The notes beneath the pieces are model-generated. The model was not told the origin of the DNA and did no database searches. It saw only the letters and a program-made list of their open reading frames with translations. The translations under genes were made by a program, and so were the position numbers. This document shows, in pieces, positions 55,073 to 62,628 of a stretch of 64,000 bases of DNA. How positions within the stretch are numbered: the stretch's first letter is position 1; each line of letters starts with the position of its first letter. The stretch is from CAXBBB01 sp963841855 (GTDB lineage Bacteria; Bacteroidota; Rhodothermia; Rhodothermales; BA12): contig CAWJEJ010000004.1 in NCBI GenBank assembly GCA_963841855.1, forward strand, positions 558,001 to 622,000. Direction: 5' to 3'.

Positions 55073-56308
55073 ATGCGCACGTTCGACGTCCCCACGTTCT
55101 ACAAAAGCCCCATCATCGGGCAGGTCAAGGCGCACCGCCGAGCGTTCGACCCGCGCAAGCGCGACTTGGCGCCTTCGGTGATCGACTTCGGACCCGTCCG
55201 GTTTCTGCTGGCGCGCCACTTCGGCTTTTGCTACGGCGTCGAGAACGCTATCGACATCGCCTACCGCGCGCTCGACGAACATCCGGATCAGCGCATCTTT
55301 TTGCTGTCCGAGATGATCCACAATCCGCACGTCAACGACGACTTGCAGGCGCGCGGCATGCGGTTTCTGCGGACGACGAGCGGCGAGCAGCTCATCCCGT
55401 TCAGCGAGCTGACACCCGACGACGTGGTGATCGTGCCTGCGTTCGGCGCGACGCGCGAGGTGATGGCCAAGATCGAGGCGATCGGCATCGACCCGCTGAG
55501 TTGGAACACGACGTGCCCGTTCGTCGAGAAGGTGTGGAAGAAGAGCGAGCAGATCGGGCGCAAGGACTACACGATCGTGGTGCACGGTAAGCGGCTGCAT
55601 GAGGAAACGCGGGCGACGTTTTCGCAGGCGCAGCAGCACGCGCCGGTCGTCGTCGTGCGCGATCTGGAGGAGGCCGAGCGGCTGGGGCGCGTCGTCGCGG
55701 GGCACGAGGACGCGGAGTTCTTCTTTTCGCATTTCGGCGGACGCTTCAGCGAGGGCTTCGACCCCGAGCGCGACCTGAAGAGCATTGGAGTAGTCAATCA
55801 GACGACGATGCTGGCGAGCGAGACGCAGGCCATCGCCGATCATCTGCGCGAGCTGATGCGCGCGCGCTACGGCGAGCCCGACCTCAAAGCGCACTTCGCC
55901 GATACGTCGGACACGCTCTGCTATGCTACCAACGAGAATCAGAACGCGACGCTGGCTCTGATCGAACACGGAGGCGATGTGGCCTTGGTCGTCGGCGGCT
56001 ACAACTCGTCGAACACGAGCCACTTGGTCGAACTCTGCGCCCAGGCGATGCCGTCCTACTTCATCCACTCGAACGCCGAGATTCTCGATCACGACCTGAT
56101 TCAGCACTTCGACCCGCACCACGAGGAAGTCGTCTGCACGCCCGACTGGCTGCCCTGCACGCGTCCGCTCGACGTGGTCTTGACGGCGGGCGCGAGTTGC
56201 CCCGATGCACTTCTGGAAGGCGTCCTTCGCCGCGTGCTCGACTTCTTTCCCGACGCGGCGCCCATCGAAGCGGCTCTGCTGCCCTTTGCCGACGCCGAAC
56301 CTGCGTGA
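55073..56308 (+). CDS. ispH: 4-hydroxy-3-methylbut-2-enyl diphosphate reductase, long plant/cyanobacterial type
   Basis: A 411-residue Fe-S enzyme for the last step of the MEP isoprenoid pathway, making IPP and DMAPP. The three cluster Cys sit in HFGFCYGVENAIDIAYRAL, SWNTTCPFVEKVWKK and DTLCYATNENQNA. The motif LLSEMIHNPHVNDDL carries a conserved His. YNSSNTSHLVELC and the C-terminal TAGASCPDALLEGVL match the family. The length, about 100 residues above E. coli IspH, and the motif order fit the cyanobacterial/plant subfamily. The start was set at MRTFDVPTFYKSPIIGQVKA rather than the ATG 120 bases upstream, which lies in non-coding-like sequence. Confidence 0.95.
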   Translation: MRTFDVPTFYKSPIIGQVKAHRRAFDPRKRDLAPSVIDFGPVRFLLARHFGFCYGVENAIDIAYRALDEHPDQRIFLLSEMIHNPHVNDDLQARGMRFLRTTSGEQLIPFSELTPDDVVIVPAFGATREVMAKIEAIGIDPLSWNTTCPFVEKVWKKSEQIGRKDYTIVVHGKRLHEETRATFSQAQQHAPVVVVRDLEEAERLGRVVAGHEDAEFFFSHFGGRFSEGFDPERDLKSIGVVNQTTMLASETQAIADHLRELMRARYGEPDLKAHFADTSDTLCYATNENQNATLALIEHGGDVALVVGGYNSSNTSHLVELCAQAMPSYFIHSNAEILDHDLIQHFDPHHEEVVCTPDWLPCTRPLDVVLTAGASCPDALLEGVLRRVLDFFPDAAPIEAALLPFADAEPA

Positions 56309-56784
56309 CGCGCACCTCGCCGCCGCGTCCCGATTGGTCGAGCGCCGAGTCGTTCGAGCGTTTTCTGCACGCGCACCTTCCGCCAGCCCGGGCGCTCGGC
56401 GTCCGCGTCGGCCTGCTGGGCGAAGACCGCGTCCGACTGATCGCACCGCTCGCGTCGAACAGCAACCATAGAGGCGTCGGCTTTGGCGGTAGCGCGTCGG
56501 CACTGGCTCTTCTGGGGGCGTGGGCTGCTCTCCAGCGCGCGCTCGACGCAGAGTTCGGCGATGTCGAAGCCGTCGGCGGCTACGCGTCGATCCGCTTCCT
56601 CAAACCGATGCGCAGCGATCTGATCGTCGAGGCGAGAGCGCCCACTGGATGGCGAGAGGCGGCGCAGTATGCTCAGGCTGTCGGCAAGACCGAGATCCAG
56701 GCGTCGTGCATTGTGACGAGTGGAGAGCGCCAGGGTGCCGCCGCCGACGCTACCTTTGTCCTGCTCGCCCCGTTTCGCTGGTAG
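56305..56784 (+). CDS. YiiD-C-type hot-dog thioesterase
   Basis: A 159-residue protein with a GTG start overlapping the ispH stop (GTGA). The YiiD_C thioesterase pattern is seen: FERFLHAHLPPARALGVRVG, then APLASNSNHRGVGFGGSASA (the catalytic loop) and VGGYASIRFLKPMRSDLIVE. In this family the fold is a hot-dog that may cleave acyl-CoA or acyl-ACP; the substrate is unknown. A longer in-frame opening upstream is antisense-like sequence inside ispH and is not used. Confidence 0.8.
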   Translation: MTRTSPPRPDWSSAESFERFLHAHLPPARALGVRVGLLGEDRVRLIAPLASNSNHRGVGFGGSASALALLGAWAALQRALDAEFGDVEAVGGYASIRFLKPMRSDLIVEARAPTGWREAAQYAQAVGKTEIQASCIVTSGERQGAAADATFVLLAPFRW

Positions 56785-56803
56785 CGACCGCCTCCCTCCG
56801 CCC

Positions 56804-57355
56804 ATGCTCCGTCCGATTCTACTCGCTCTGCTCTTCGTCTGGGGCTGCGACGCGCTGGCGACGCGCTCGCCCGAAGCGCCTGCCGGAGCGGCCACGTTCG
56901 TGCAGCCCGACACGCCCGAGACGGTTCTGGCCAACTTGGTCGCCAGTTTGCGCGAGCGCAGTCCGAGCACCTACCGCCGCTCGCTCGACCCCAACTTGAC
57001 CTACAGGCCATCGCGCGAGGCGGCTTCGCGCGATGGTTTCTGGCAGGCGTGGAGCGCGCCTGAAGAGGAAGCCTACTTTCGCACGCTGACGTCGGCCGCC
57101 CAACCCGGTGCGGCGTTCTCTCTGAGCCTTGCCACAACGACACCGTCCGAGGTCACAGCCGACGCGTTCGTGCTCGACACCGACTACGTCCTCATCACGC
57201 CGCACAACCGCGCCGAAGCTCCCACGACCGTTCGCGGCCGCCTGCGCTGGCGCATCGAACGCGCGCCCGACGGCCTGTGGCGCCTCGTCGACTGGACGGA
57301 CGAAGCGACGGACGGCCCAACGTGGAGCGATCTCAAAGCCGCGTTCTTCCAATAG
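56804..57355 (+). CDS. Predicted lipoprotein with NTF2-like pattern
   Basis: A 183-residue exported protein starting MLRPILLALLFVWGCDALAT, with a likely lipobox Cys15, although Trp at the -2 position is unusual. The mature part (TPETVLANLVASLRERSPST, then YRRSLDPNLTYRPS, later LRWRIERAPDGLWRLVDWTD) has the helix-then-curved-sheet layout and the terminal W-x-L-x-D-W of NTF2-like/Cif-like proteins. The next gene is similar in layout, and the pair may be a diverged duplication. Function unknown. Confidence 0.65.
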   Translation: MLRPILLALLFVWGCDALATRSPEAPAGAATFVQPDTPETVLANLVASLRERSPSTYRRSLDPNLTYRPSREAASRDGFWQAWSAPEEEAYFRTLTSAAQPGAAFSLSLATTTPSEVTADAFVLDTDYVLITPHNRAEAPTTVRGRLRWRIERAPDGLWRLVDWTDEATDGPTWSDLKAAFFQ

Positions 57356-57357
57356 CG

Positions 57358-57918
57358 ATGGAGACCGGCGCTCACATTTCGACCTCGTCCTCTCTGCGAG
57401 CGCGCCCGCTGGCACAGTCGGTTTGCCTGGCCTGCGCGACGCTCGCGCTGCTCCTGCTCGCTGCGTGCAACCCGTTCGCCCCCGCCGTCGAGCAGGGCGA
57501 CGCGCTGAGCCTGGGCGACCCGACGACGATCGAAGGCTTCTTCACCGCATTCCAGACCTCCTATGAACTGCGTGACATCGCGCTGTACGAGCCTCTCCTC
57601 GACTCGGCGTTCACGTTCGTGTTCTACGACTTCGACGCTCAGGTGGAGCAGCGCTACGGCTTCGAGCAAGACCTGCGCACGACGCGCGGCCTGTTCACGC
57701 AGAGCAATCTGATCCAACTCCAGTGGAATCAGGTCCTCCAGCAGACCGTCGACGATCCGCCGCTGCGCGCTCAGATCGTGCGTCCGTTCAACCTGACAGT
57801 GTCTCTGGACGGCGGATCGGTTTTCAGGGGCAGCGGCAACGTCAACTTTCTCCTCGTGCGAGGCGACACGACGGCGGCCTGGCGTCTGCTCCGCTGGCGA
57901 GACGAGAGCGAACTGTAG
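57358..57918 (+). CDS. Predicted lipoprotein with NTF2-like pattern (second copy)
   Basis: A 186-residue lipoprotein whose signal is CLACATLALLLLAACNPF, with a lipobox Cys in LAAC; the start at 57358 is 2 bases after the preceding stop. The mature part (TTIEGFFTAFQTSYELRDIA, then YEPLLDSAFTFVFYDFDAQV, ending TTAAWRLLRWRDE) resembles the previous protein in order: N-terminal helices, central sheet, final W-R-L-x-R-W. A related fold and joint function are inferred. Substrate or partner unknown. Confidence 0.65.
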   Translation: METGAHISTSSSLRARPLAQSVCLACATLALLLLAACNPFAPAVEQGDALSLGDPTTIEGFFTAFQTSYELRDIALYEPLLDSAFTFVFYDFDAQVEQRYGFEQDLRTTRGLFTQSNLIQLQWNQVLQQTVDDPPLRAQIVRPFNLTVSLDGGSVFRGSGNVNFLLVRGDTTAAWRLLRWRDESEL

Positions 57919-57981
57919 CGCCCCGGCTCACCACGCATGTGCAATCGGCGGACCGGAGCCATCGGCGCCACCCGTCCCACG

Positions 57982-58749
57982 TCACTCAACCATTTCCAGC
58001 GGGGCCGGTGGGGGCGCAGCGAGGTGAGGCAAGAGCAAGCCGTGCGTCCTCGTCAGCAGGCGGATGGCGGCTGAGTCGGGCGGCAGCGACGCGTCGGGGA
58101 TCAGCGCCTGCCACGTCGTCGTCGGCCGCAGCGCGGCGGGTCTGCTGGACGTGGTGCCGCCCAGGCGGACGACGGCTTCGGTCGCGCTCAGCGGCCATGC
58201 CGGATTGCGGAAGTAAGCGCGCATGCCCTCATCTCCGTCGACGAAAGCGATCACGAGCGTCCGCGCTGGATAGCGATAGAAGCGCGTCGTTTGGGCTAGC
58301 GTGCGCGCCAGTTCGAGCCCCACGGCAGTCGACACGTTGCGCCCACCCACACCGGCATCGAAGGGAGCGATCAGCACGACGGCGGTATCGCGAAGCGACG
58401 GATCGTCTCCGGCGAGATAACCGACGAGATTGAGCGACGTGTCGGGCGGCAGTCCCCACGGCTGCACGTAGTTGGGCTGCGCGGGCTGGATGCCGATGGC
58501 ACGTAGCCGGTCGGATAGATAGAGGTGAGCGAGGCGATGGGCCACGGCGCCGGGCACGCGGTTGCGTCCAATTTGGCTCAGCGTCGACAGGTCGGTCTGG
58601 ACCGATGGCACGCTCCAGACGGGAAATCCGGGCACGCTCTTGGGCGCACGGTCTCGGTCCGACGAGCCCGTGCAGCCAGCGATCGCCGCGGTCAGGAGGA
58701 GCGCCAGGCCTATCGAAAACAGGGAGATGCGTAGGGAAAGCGGGGACAT
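57982..58749 (-). CDS. Degenerate M28-peptidase-like lipoprotein
   Basis: A 255-residue lipoprotein (MSPLSLRISLFSIGLALLLT, lipobox IAGC). The layout follows M28 aminopeptidases: NLVGYLAGDDPSLRDTAVVL, then IAPFDAGVGGRNVSTAVGLE, LARTLAQTTRFYRYPARTLV and IAFVDGDEGM. The metal ligands normally in HxD (here APFD) and in the following D-N-A-S-G stretch are missing, so it is probably inactive as a zinc peptidase. It may be a binding protein that evolved from a peptidase. An upstream in-frame extension is antisense to the next gene and is not used. Confidence 0.65.
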   Translation of the reverse strand: MSPLSLRISLFSIGLALLLTAAIAGCTGSSDRDRAPKSVPGFPVWSVPSVQTDLSTLSQIGRNRVPGAVAHRLAHLYLSDRLRAIGIQPAQPNYVQPWGLPPDTSLNLVGYLAGDDPSLRDTAVVLIAPFDAGVGGRNVSTAVGLELARTLAQTTRFYRYPARTLVIAFVDGDEGMRAYFRNPAWPLSATEAVVRLGGTTSSRPAALRPTTTWQALIPDASLPPDSAAIRLLTRTHGLLLPHLAAPPPAPLEMVE

Positions 58750-58804
58750 CAAGCGTCGTACTTTGAGAGACTGCCCCGTAAAGTAGCGCTGCATTCCCCA
58801 CCTC

Positions 58805-59530
58805 GTGCTCTGGCTGATCCTGACTCCGCTGATTCGCGTGCGCCGCGTGCTCGACCGGCTGCTCGGCTTGGTGCTGGCGCGCGCTTTGGCAGGAGCCCTG
58901 CTGGCCGTCGTGCTGCTGGTGCTGCCCAGCCTGCGAGTCGGCCTGACCGTCGTTCCCGGCCTCATCGCCGCGACCTATGCGCTGGCGGCGCTGGCGTGGC
59001 TTCCGTTCACGCTGGAGCGCGTGCGCGCGGCGCGCCTCGAAGCTCGCCTGGCTCGCCAAGGCTTCACCGACGACGCACTGGTGCTCTGCCTGGGACCCGA
59101 CGTAAACCTGTGGTCGAAGAGTATCGTCGTCGACACGGTGCGGCGTGTGCGCGCGCTGCCGACACCTGGCGCGCTCCGCACATCGGTGTGGGAGCGGCGC
59201 GTCGCGCTGATGGCACATGAACAGTTCGCCGTTCTCCGCCCCACCCGGATCGATCCGACCGGGCTCATACTGATCGGCCTAGCGCTCGCGTGGCAGACGA
59301 CCGGATGGGGCACGATCACGCTGGGCATCGCGTTCGCCCTAGAGGCCGCCACGCAGGTGACGCGCGCGCAAGCGGTGCGGCGGCTGTACGCCCTCGAGCG
59401 CGCACTGGCCAGCGCGCTTTCGGGCGCGGACACGGCGCTGGCTTCGTCGCTAATCCGCTCGGCTCACCCAATGGGCTACGATCACCGCAGGCTCTATCGT
59501 ACGGGGGGGCTGCGCCCGCGCGCGTTGTAG
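58805..59530 (+). CDS. Membrane protein of unknown function
   Basis: A 241-residue protein with a GTG start and about four hydrophobic stretches: ALAGALLAVVLLVLPSLRVG; LTVVPGLIAATYALAALAWL; PTGLILIGLALAWQTTGW; ITLGIAFALEAATQ. Between them is a basic soluble segment (LERVRAARLEARLARQGFTD) and a loop with VLCLGPDVNLWSKSIVVDTV. No family is recognised. It is divergent from the M28-like gene, with a 55-base gap that must hold both promoters. Confidence 0.6.
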   Translation: MLWLILTPLIRVRRVLDRLLGLVLARALAGALLAVVLLVLPSLRVGLTVVPGLIAATYALAALAWLPFTLERVRAARLEARLARQGFTDDALVLCLGPDVNLWSKSIVVDTVRRVRALPTPGALRTSVWERRVALMAHEQFAVLRPTRIDPTGLILIGLALAWQTTGWGTITLGIAFALEAATQVTRAQAVRRLYALERALASALSGADTALASSLIRSAHPMGYDHRRLYRTGGLRPRAL

Positions 59531-59581
59531 CCTGGGTTGCGAACACTGTGCGTGCAGCACGCTCGGTCCCACGTCGGCGGG

Positions 59582-60067
59582 CTACTTGCGTCCCCGCCCG
59601 CTTCCACCGCGACTTCCTGCCGACCGTCCGCTAGAACCGATCCGGCTGCTACCCGCACTCCGCGAGGGACCGTTGCGCTTCTTGGGGTCCGACTTCTGGC
59701 CTCGCACCGGCTTTCTGCGCGGCTTGAGTTTGGAGCCATTCTGCTCGGCTCGCACCTCGTCCGCCGTCGGGCGCGGCTTCTCGGGCATCTCGCGGTAGAG
59801 CGTCACGATGCGGCCCATGGTCTGCACGACGTGGGCCCCGTCGATGCGACTGGCGAGCATCGGAGCGGCTTCCTTGGCGGACTGCGGCGCCGTTTCCAAA
59901 AACTTGACTTTGAGCAAGTCGGCCGTCGTGAACGCCTGCTCGAGCGTGCGCGCGACGGCGTCGGTCACGCCCTCCTTGCCGACCTGGACAGTCGCTTTCA
60001 GGCCGTTGGCGCGGCTGCGCAGGGCGGCGCGCTGGCTAGAGGGGAGACGATCGGTATCGTTGGACAT
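59582..60067 (-). CDS. YhbY/CRM-domain RNA-binding protein with basic C-terminal tail
   Basis: A 161-residue protein. Residues about 10-95 are a YhbY-type CRM domain: LPSSQRAALRSRANGLKATV, then VGKEGVTDAVARTLEQAFTT and LLKVKFLETAP. In E. coli YhbY binds pre-50S ribosomal particles. The last 55 residues form a Ser/Gly/Arg/Lys-rich tail (KPRRKPVRGQKSDPKKRN, then RSAGSRGGSGRGRK) not found in E. coli YhbY; it probably adds RNA contact. It lies downstream of purB on the same strand with a 115-base gap. Confidence 0.88.
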   Translation of the reverse strand: MSNDTDRLPSSQRAALRSRANGLKATVQVGKEGVTDAVARTLEQAFTTADLLKVKFLETAPQSAKEAAPMLASRIDGAHVVQTMGRIVTLYREMPEKPRPTADEVRAEQNGSKLKPRRKPVRGQKSDPKKRNGPSRSAGSSRIGSSGRSAGSRGGSGRGRK

Positions 60068-60182
60068 AGTCGAAAGTAGAAGAGACGCGCGCCTAAACGC
60101 GGAGGGGCGTGGGAAGTTGAATCGGGGTGCGCGCCGTAGCGCCGAATCATGCTGCGCCGCCGCGGCAGCAACTCATCCCACC

Positions 60183-61478
60183 TCACCCCAACCCGACACG
60201 CTCGAAAATCTCGTCGACGCGGCGCGTGTGGTAGGTGGGATCGAAGAGCGCGTCGATTTGCTCTTCGGTCAAGTGTTCGCGGATGTCGTCCGCTGCCAGG
60301 ACGAGTGGCTGGAACGGCTCGCCATTGGTCCACGCTTGCATGGCGCGCGGCTGGACGCGGTCGTAGGCGTCCTCCCTACTCAGCCCGGCCTCGACCAGGG
60401 CGAGCATCACGCGTTGGCTGTTGTGCAGACCGTACGTGCGGTCCATGTTGGCGCGCATGGCGTCGGGGAAGACCGTCAGGTTGTCCAGGATGCTCGTCAT
60501 CCGCGTCAGCGCGTAGTGGCAGACGGTCGTGGCGTCGGGCAGGATGACGCGCTCGACCGACGAGTGGCTGATGTCGCGCTCGTGCCACAGCGCCACGTTC
60601 TCGTACGCGCTCACCATGTAGCCCCGCAGCAGTCGGCTCATGCCGGTCACGTTTTCGCTTCCGATCGGGTTGCGCTTGTGCGGCATCGCCGACGATCCCT
60701 TTTGCCCCGCCCGAAATGCCTCTTCGGCCTCGCGCACTTCGGACCGCTGCAAGTGACGCACCTCGACGGCCATCTTTTCCAAACTCGCTCCGATGCCCGC
60801 CAGCGTCGACATGTAGAAGGCGTGACGATCGCGCTGCAGTGTCTGGGTCGAGATCGGCGCGGCGGCGAGGCCCAGGCGTTCGCACGTCAGGCGTTCCACC
60901 TCGGGCGGCGTGTGGGCGAACGTGCCGACGGCTCCGCTCAGCTTACCCACTTCGACGCCCTTGGCCGCCAGTTCGAAGCGTTCGATTTGGCGTTCGATTT
61001 CGGCGTAGTAGAGCGCCAGCACCAGCCCAAACGTCGTCGGTTCGGCGTGGACGCCGTGCGTTCTTCCCATCATCAGCGTCGTCTTGTGCTCGACTGCACG
61101 CCGGGCCAGCACGCCCCGCATAGCGTGCAGCGCCTCGCGGATCAAGCCGTTGGCCTTCTTGAGCCGGACGCCCCACGCCGTATCGACCACATCCGTCGAG
61201 GTCAAACCGTAGTGAATCCACTTGCGCTCGTCGCCCAGCGTTTCGCTGACGGCGCGCGTAAAGGCGACCACGTCGTGCCGCGTCTCCCGCTCAATCTCGG
61301 CGATGCGCTCCATGCTGAACGACGCCTTTTCGTACAACGCGTCGATATCGGCAGCCGGAATCGCGCCGATCTGCGACCATCCCCAGCAAGCCGCCAGTTC
61401 CACGTCGAGCCACGCGTCGAACTGCCCCTTCTCACTCCACAGATCGGTCATTTCGGGACGGGAGTAGCGGTCGATCAT
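60183..61478 (-). CDS. purB: Adenylosuccinate lyase
   Basis: A 431-residue enzyme that cleaves SAICAR and adenylosuccinate in purine synthesis. The N-terminus MIDRYSRPEMTDLWSEKGQF is typical. The substrate/catalytic motifs are present: GLTSTDVVDTAWGVRLKKA, GRTHGVHAEPTTFG (catalytic His) and the fumarase/aspartase-superfamily signature GSSAMPHKRNPIGSENV with the catalytic Ser. The C-terminus is complete. The 5' end and leader are duplicated about 950 bases upstream, on the far side of the HigBA pair, so its native promoter may now be separated from it. Confidence 0.97.
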   Translation of the reverse strand: MIDRYSRPEMTDLWSEKGQFDAWLDVELAACWGWSQIGAIPAADIDALYEKASFSMERIAEIERETRHDVVAFTRAVSETLGDERKWIHYGLTSTDVVDTAWGVRLKKANGLIREALHAMRGVLARRAVEHKTTLMMGRTHGVHAEPTTFGLVLALYYAEIERQIERFELAAKGVEVGKLSGAVGTFAHTPPEVERLTCERLGLAAAPISTQTLQRDRHAFYMSTLAGIGASLEKMAVEVRHLQRSEVREAEEAFRAGQKGSSAMPHKRNPIGSENVTGMSRLLRGYMVSAYENVALWHERDISHSSVERVILPDATTVCHYALTRMTSILDNLTVFPDAMRANMDRTYGLHNSQRVMLALVEAGLSREDAYDRVQPRAMQAWTNGEPFQPLVLAADDIREHLTEEQIDALFDPTYHTRRVDEIFERVGLG

Positions 61479-61589
61479 GGCGCGTCGGCGGTTGGGTGAA
61501 GAGGAAAGGTACCGGCGAGCAAGGCATCCGATAGCGAAAGGCTGTGGGATTCATGCGCCCCCGCGACACGGCACACGATGGGAACCTGG

Positions 61590-61608
61590 TAGCACACACC
61601 TCGTGCTA
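61590..61608. promoter_or_regulatory. Candidate operator upstream of higBA
   Basis: TAGCAC-ACACCTC-GTGCTA is a perfect 6-base dyad with a 7-base spacer. It ends 31 bases before the higB start. HigA-type antitoxins bind such palindromes to repress their own operon, so this is the best candidate. No second copy was found nearby. Confidence 0.5.
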
Positions 61609-61639
61609 TGCAGGCGTCGCCACGCATACACATATTCTC

Positions 61640-61933
61640 ATGATTCGAACGTTTGCCGATACGGCGACGCTTGACCTGTTCAACGGAGCGCCCACCAAAG
61701 CCGCTCGCAAACGCCTTCCTGTCTCACTTCATGTCCAGACGAGCCGGAAGCTTGATCTCCTCAACGCTGCTGCTTCGGTCGAAGACTTGCGAACTCCGCC
61801 GGGCAATCGGCTGGAAGTGCTAAAGGGCGACCGGGCCGGCCAACACTCCATCCGTATCAACCAGCAATACCGTATCTGCTTCGAGTGGACGCGTGAAGGT
61901 CCGTGCCAAGTTGAAGTCGTCGATTACCACTAA
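61640..61933 (+). CDS. higB: HigB/RelE-family mRNA-cleaving toxin
   Basis: A 97-residue toxin. The start MIRTFADTATLDLFNGAP follows the operator-like dyad by 31 bases; an earlier in-frame ATG has no support. The family core is seen: LLNAAASVEDLRTPPGNRLE, then GDRAGQHSIRINQQYRICFE with the conserved Arg in SIRIN, and the C-terminal VEVVDYH whose His is a usual active-site residue. In the family it cleaves mRNA on the ribosome. Its TAA stop abuts the higA ATG, the usual toxin-first order of higBA. Confidence 0.93.
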   Translation: MIRTFADTATLDLFNGAPTKAARKRLPVSLHVQTSRKLDLLNAAASVEDLRTPPGNRLEVLKGDRAGQHSIRINQQYRICFEWTREGPCQVEVVDYH

Positions 61934-62242
61934 ATGATGATTCGTCTACCTACCCACCGTCCTCCCACGCTTCCCGGCGAGATGCTCCGAGCCGAGTTTC
62001 TCGATCCGATGAGGCTGTCGCAAGCCGAGGCTGCGCGCGCGATGGGCATGCCGTTTCAGCGGCTCAACGCTGTCGTTCAGGGCCGCAGATCCGTCACGCC
62101 GTCGACGGCCTTACGGCTGGCGCGCTACCTGGGTACGACACCAGAGTTGTGGCTCAATCTGCAACGCAACGTCGACCTGTATCATGCGATAAGGGAAGAG
62201 GGTGCGGCACTCGAATCCATCGTGCCAGTCGAGCACAAGTAG
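61934..62242 (+). CDS. higA: HigA-family antitoxin (XRE helix-turn-helix)
   Basis: A 102-residue antitoxin and autorepressor. The conserved start motif HRPPTLPGEMLRAEFLDPM is typical of HigA. The helix-turn-helix follows: LSQAEAARAMGMPFQRLNAV, then VQGRRSVTPSTALRLARYLG and TTPELWLNLQRNVDLYHAIR. It directly follows higB with no gap. It should bind and neutralise HigB and repress the operon through the dyad upstream of higB. Confidence 0.95.
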   Translation: MMIRLPTHRPPTLPGEMLRAEFLDPMRLSQAEAARAMGMPFQRLNAVVQGRRSVTPSTALRLARYLGTTPELWLNLQRNVDLYHAIREEGAALESIVPVEHK

Positions 62243-62303
62243 AGATTCTGCTCGCCCATTGGCTCAACGAGTGCGCCACTCGTGCGGAGAGACTTGCCGC
62301 ATG

Positions 62304-62432
62304 TTACTCTGAAATCGCGCCGATCTGCGACCAACCCCAGCACGCCGCCAGTTCCACGTCGAGCCACGCGTCGAACTGCCCGCGCTCGCTCCACAAGTCG
62401 GTCATTTCGGGGCGAGAGTAGCGGTCGATCAT
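62304..62432 (-). pseudogene. Truncated duplicate of the purB 5' end
   Basis: The minus strand reads MIDRYSRPEMTDLWSERGQF and then continues through DVELAACWGWSQIGAI before ending SE-stop. Of the first 40 residues 39 match intact purB (Lys to Arg at residue 17), then homology stops. Similarity also extends about 40-50 bases upstream into the leader (TTGGGTGAA and AAAGGTACCGG are shared). Only 42 of 431 residues remain. With intact purB it flanks the HigBA pair, as expected if the toxin-antitoxin pair entered with or caused a partial duplication. Confidence 0.93.
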
Positions 62433-62628
62433 CGGTTCAGCAGCTTGGGTGAACCGCAAAGGTACCGGAAACCCAGGTGAGCAAAACGCAAAAACCGGAC
62501 AGATCGAAGAGGTCTGATCGGTCGGAATTGTTCAAGCGGTGAGCTGAGAGCAGTGTTGGGATCCAAGGGAATCGATCGAGCCGAGACTGCTTGCCAGCGC
62601 GCCGGAAGTCGATCAGACCCTGCCGGTG
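62433..62628. other. Non-coding gap upstream of the purB remnant
   Basis: This stretch holds the old purB leader copy (to about 62475) and then AT-richer sequence (GAGCAAAACGCAAAAACCGG). A 9-base inverted repeat lies at 62512-62520 (GTCTGATCG) and 62610-62618 (CGATCAGAC), 89 bases apart. It is the likely ancestral purB promoter area. No open frame here is convincing. Confidence 0.4.

Noticed and set aside
59550..59562. GCGTGC-A-GCACGC inverted repeat as a terminator
   Set aside because: A one-base loop cannot form a stable hairpin, and no T-run follows.
59808..61499. 563-codon plus-strand open frame
   Set aside because: Antisense to yhbY and purB, both with clear motifs.
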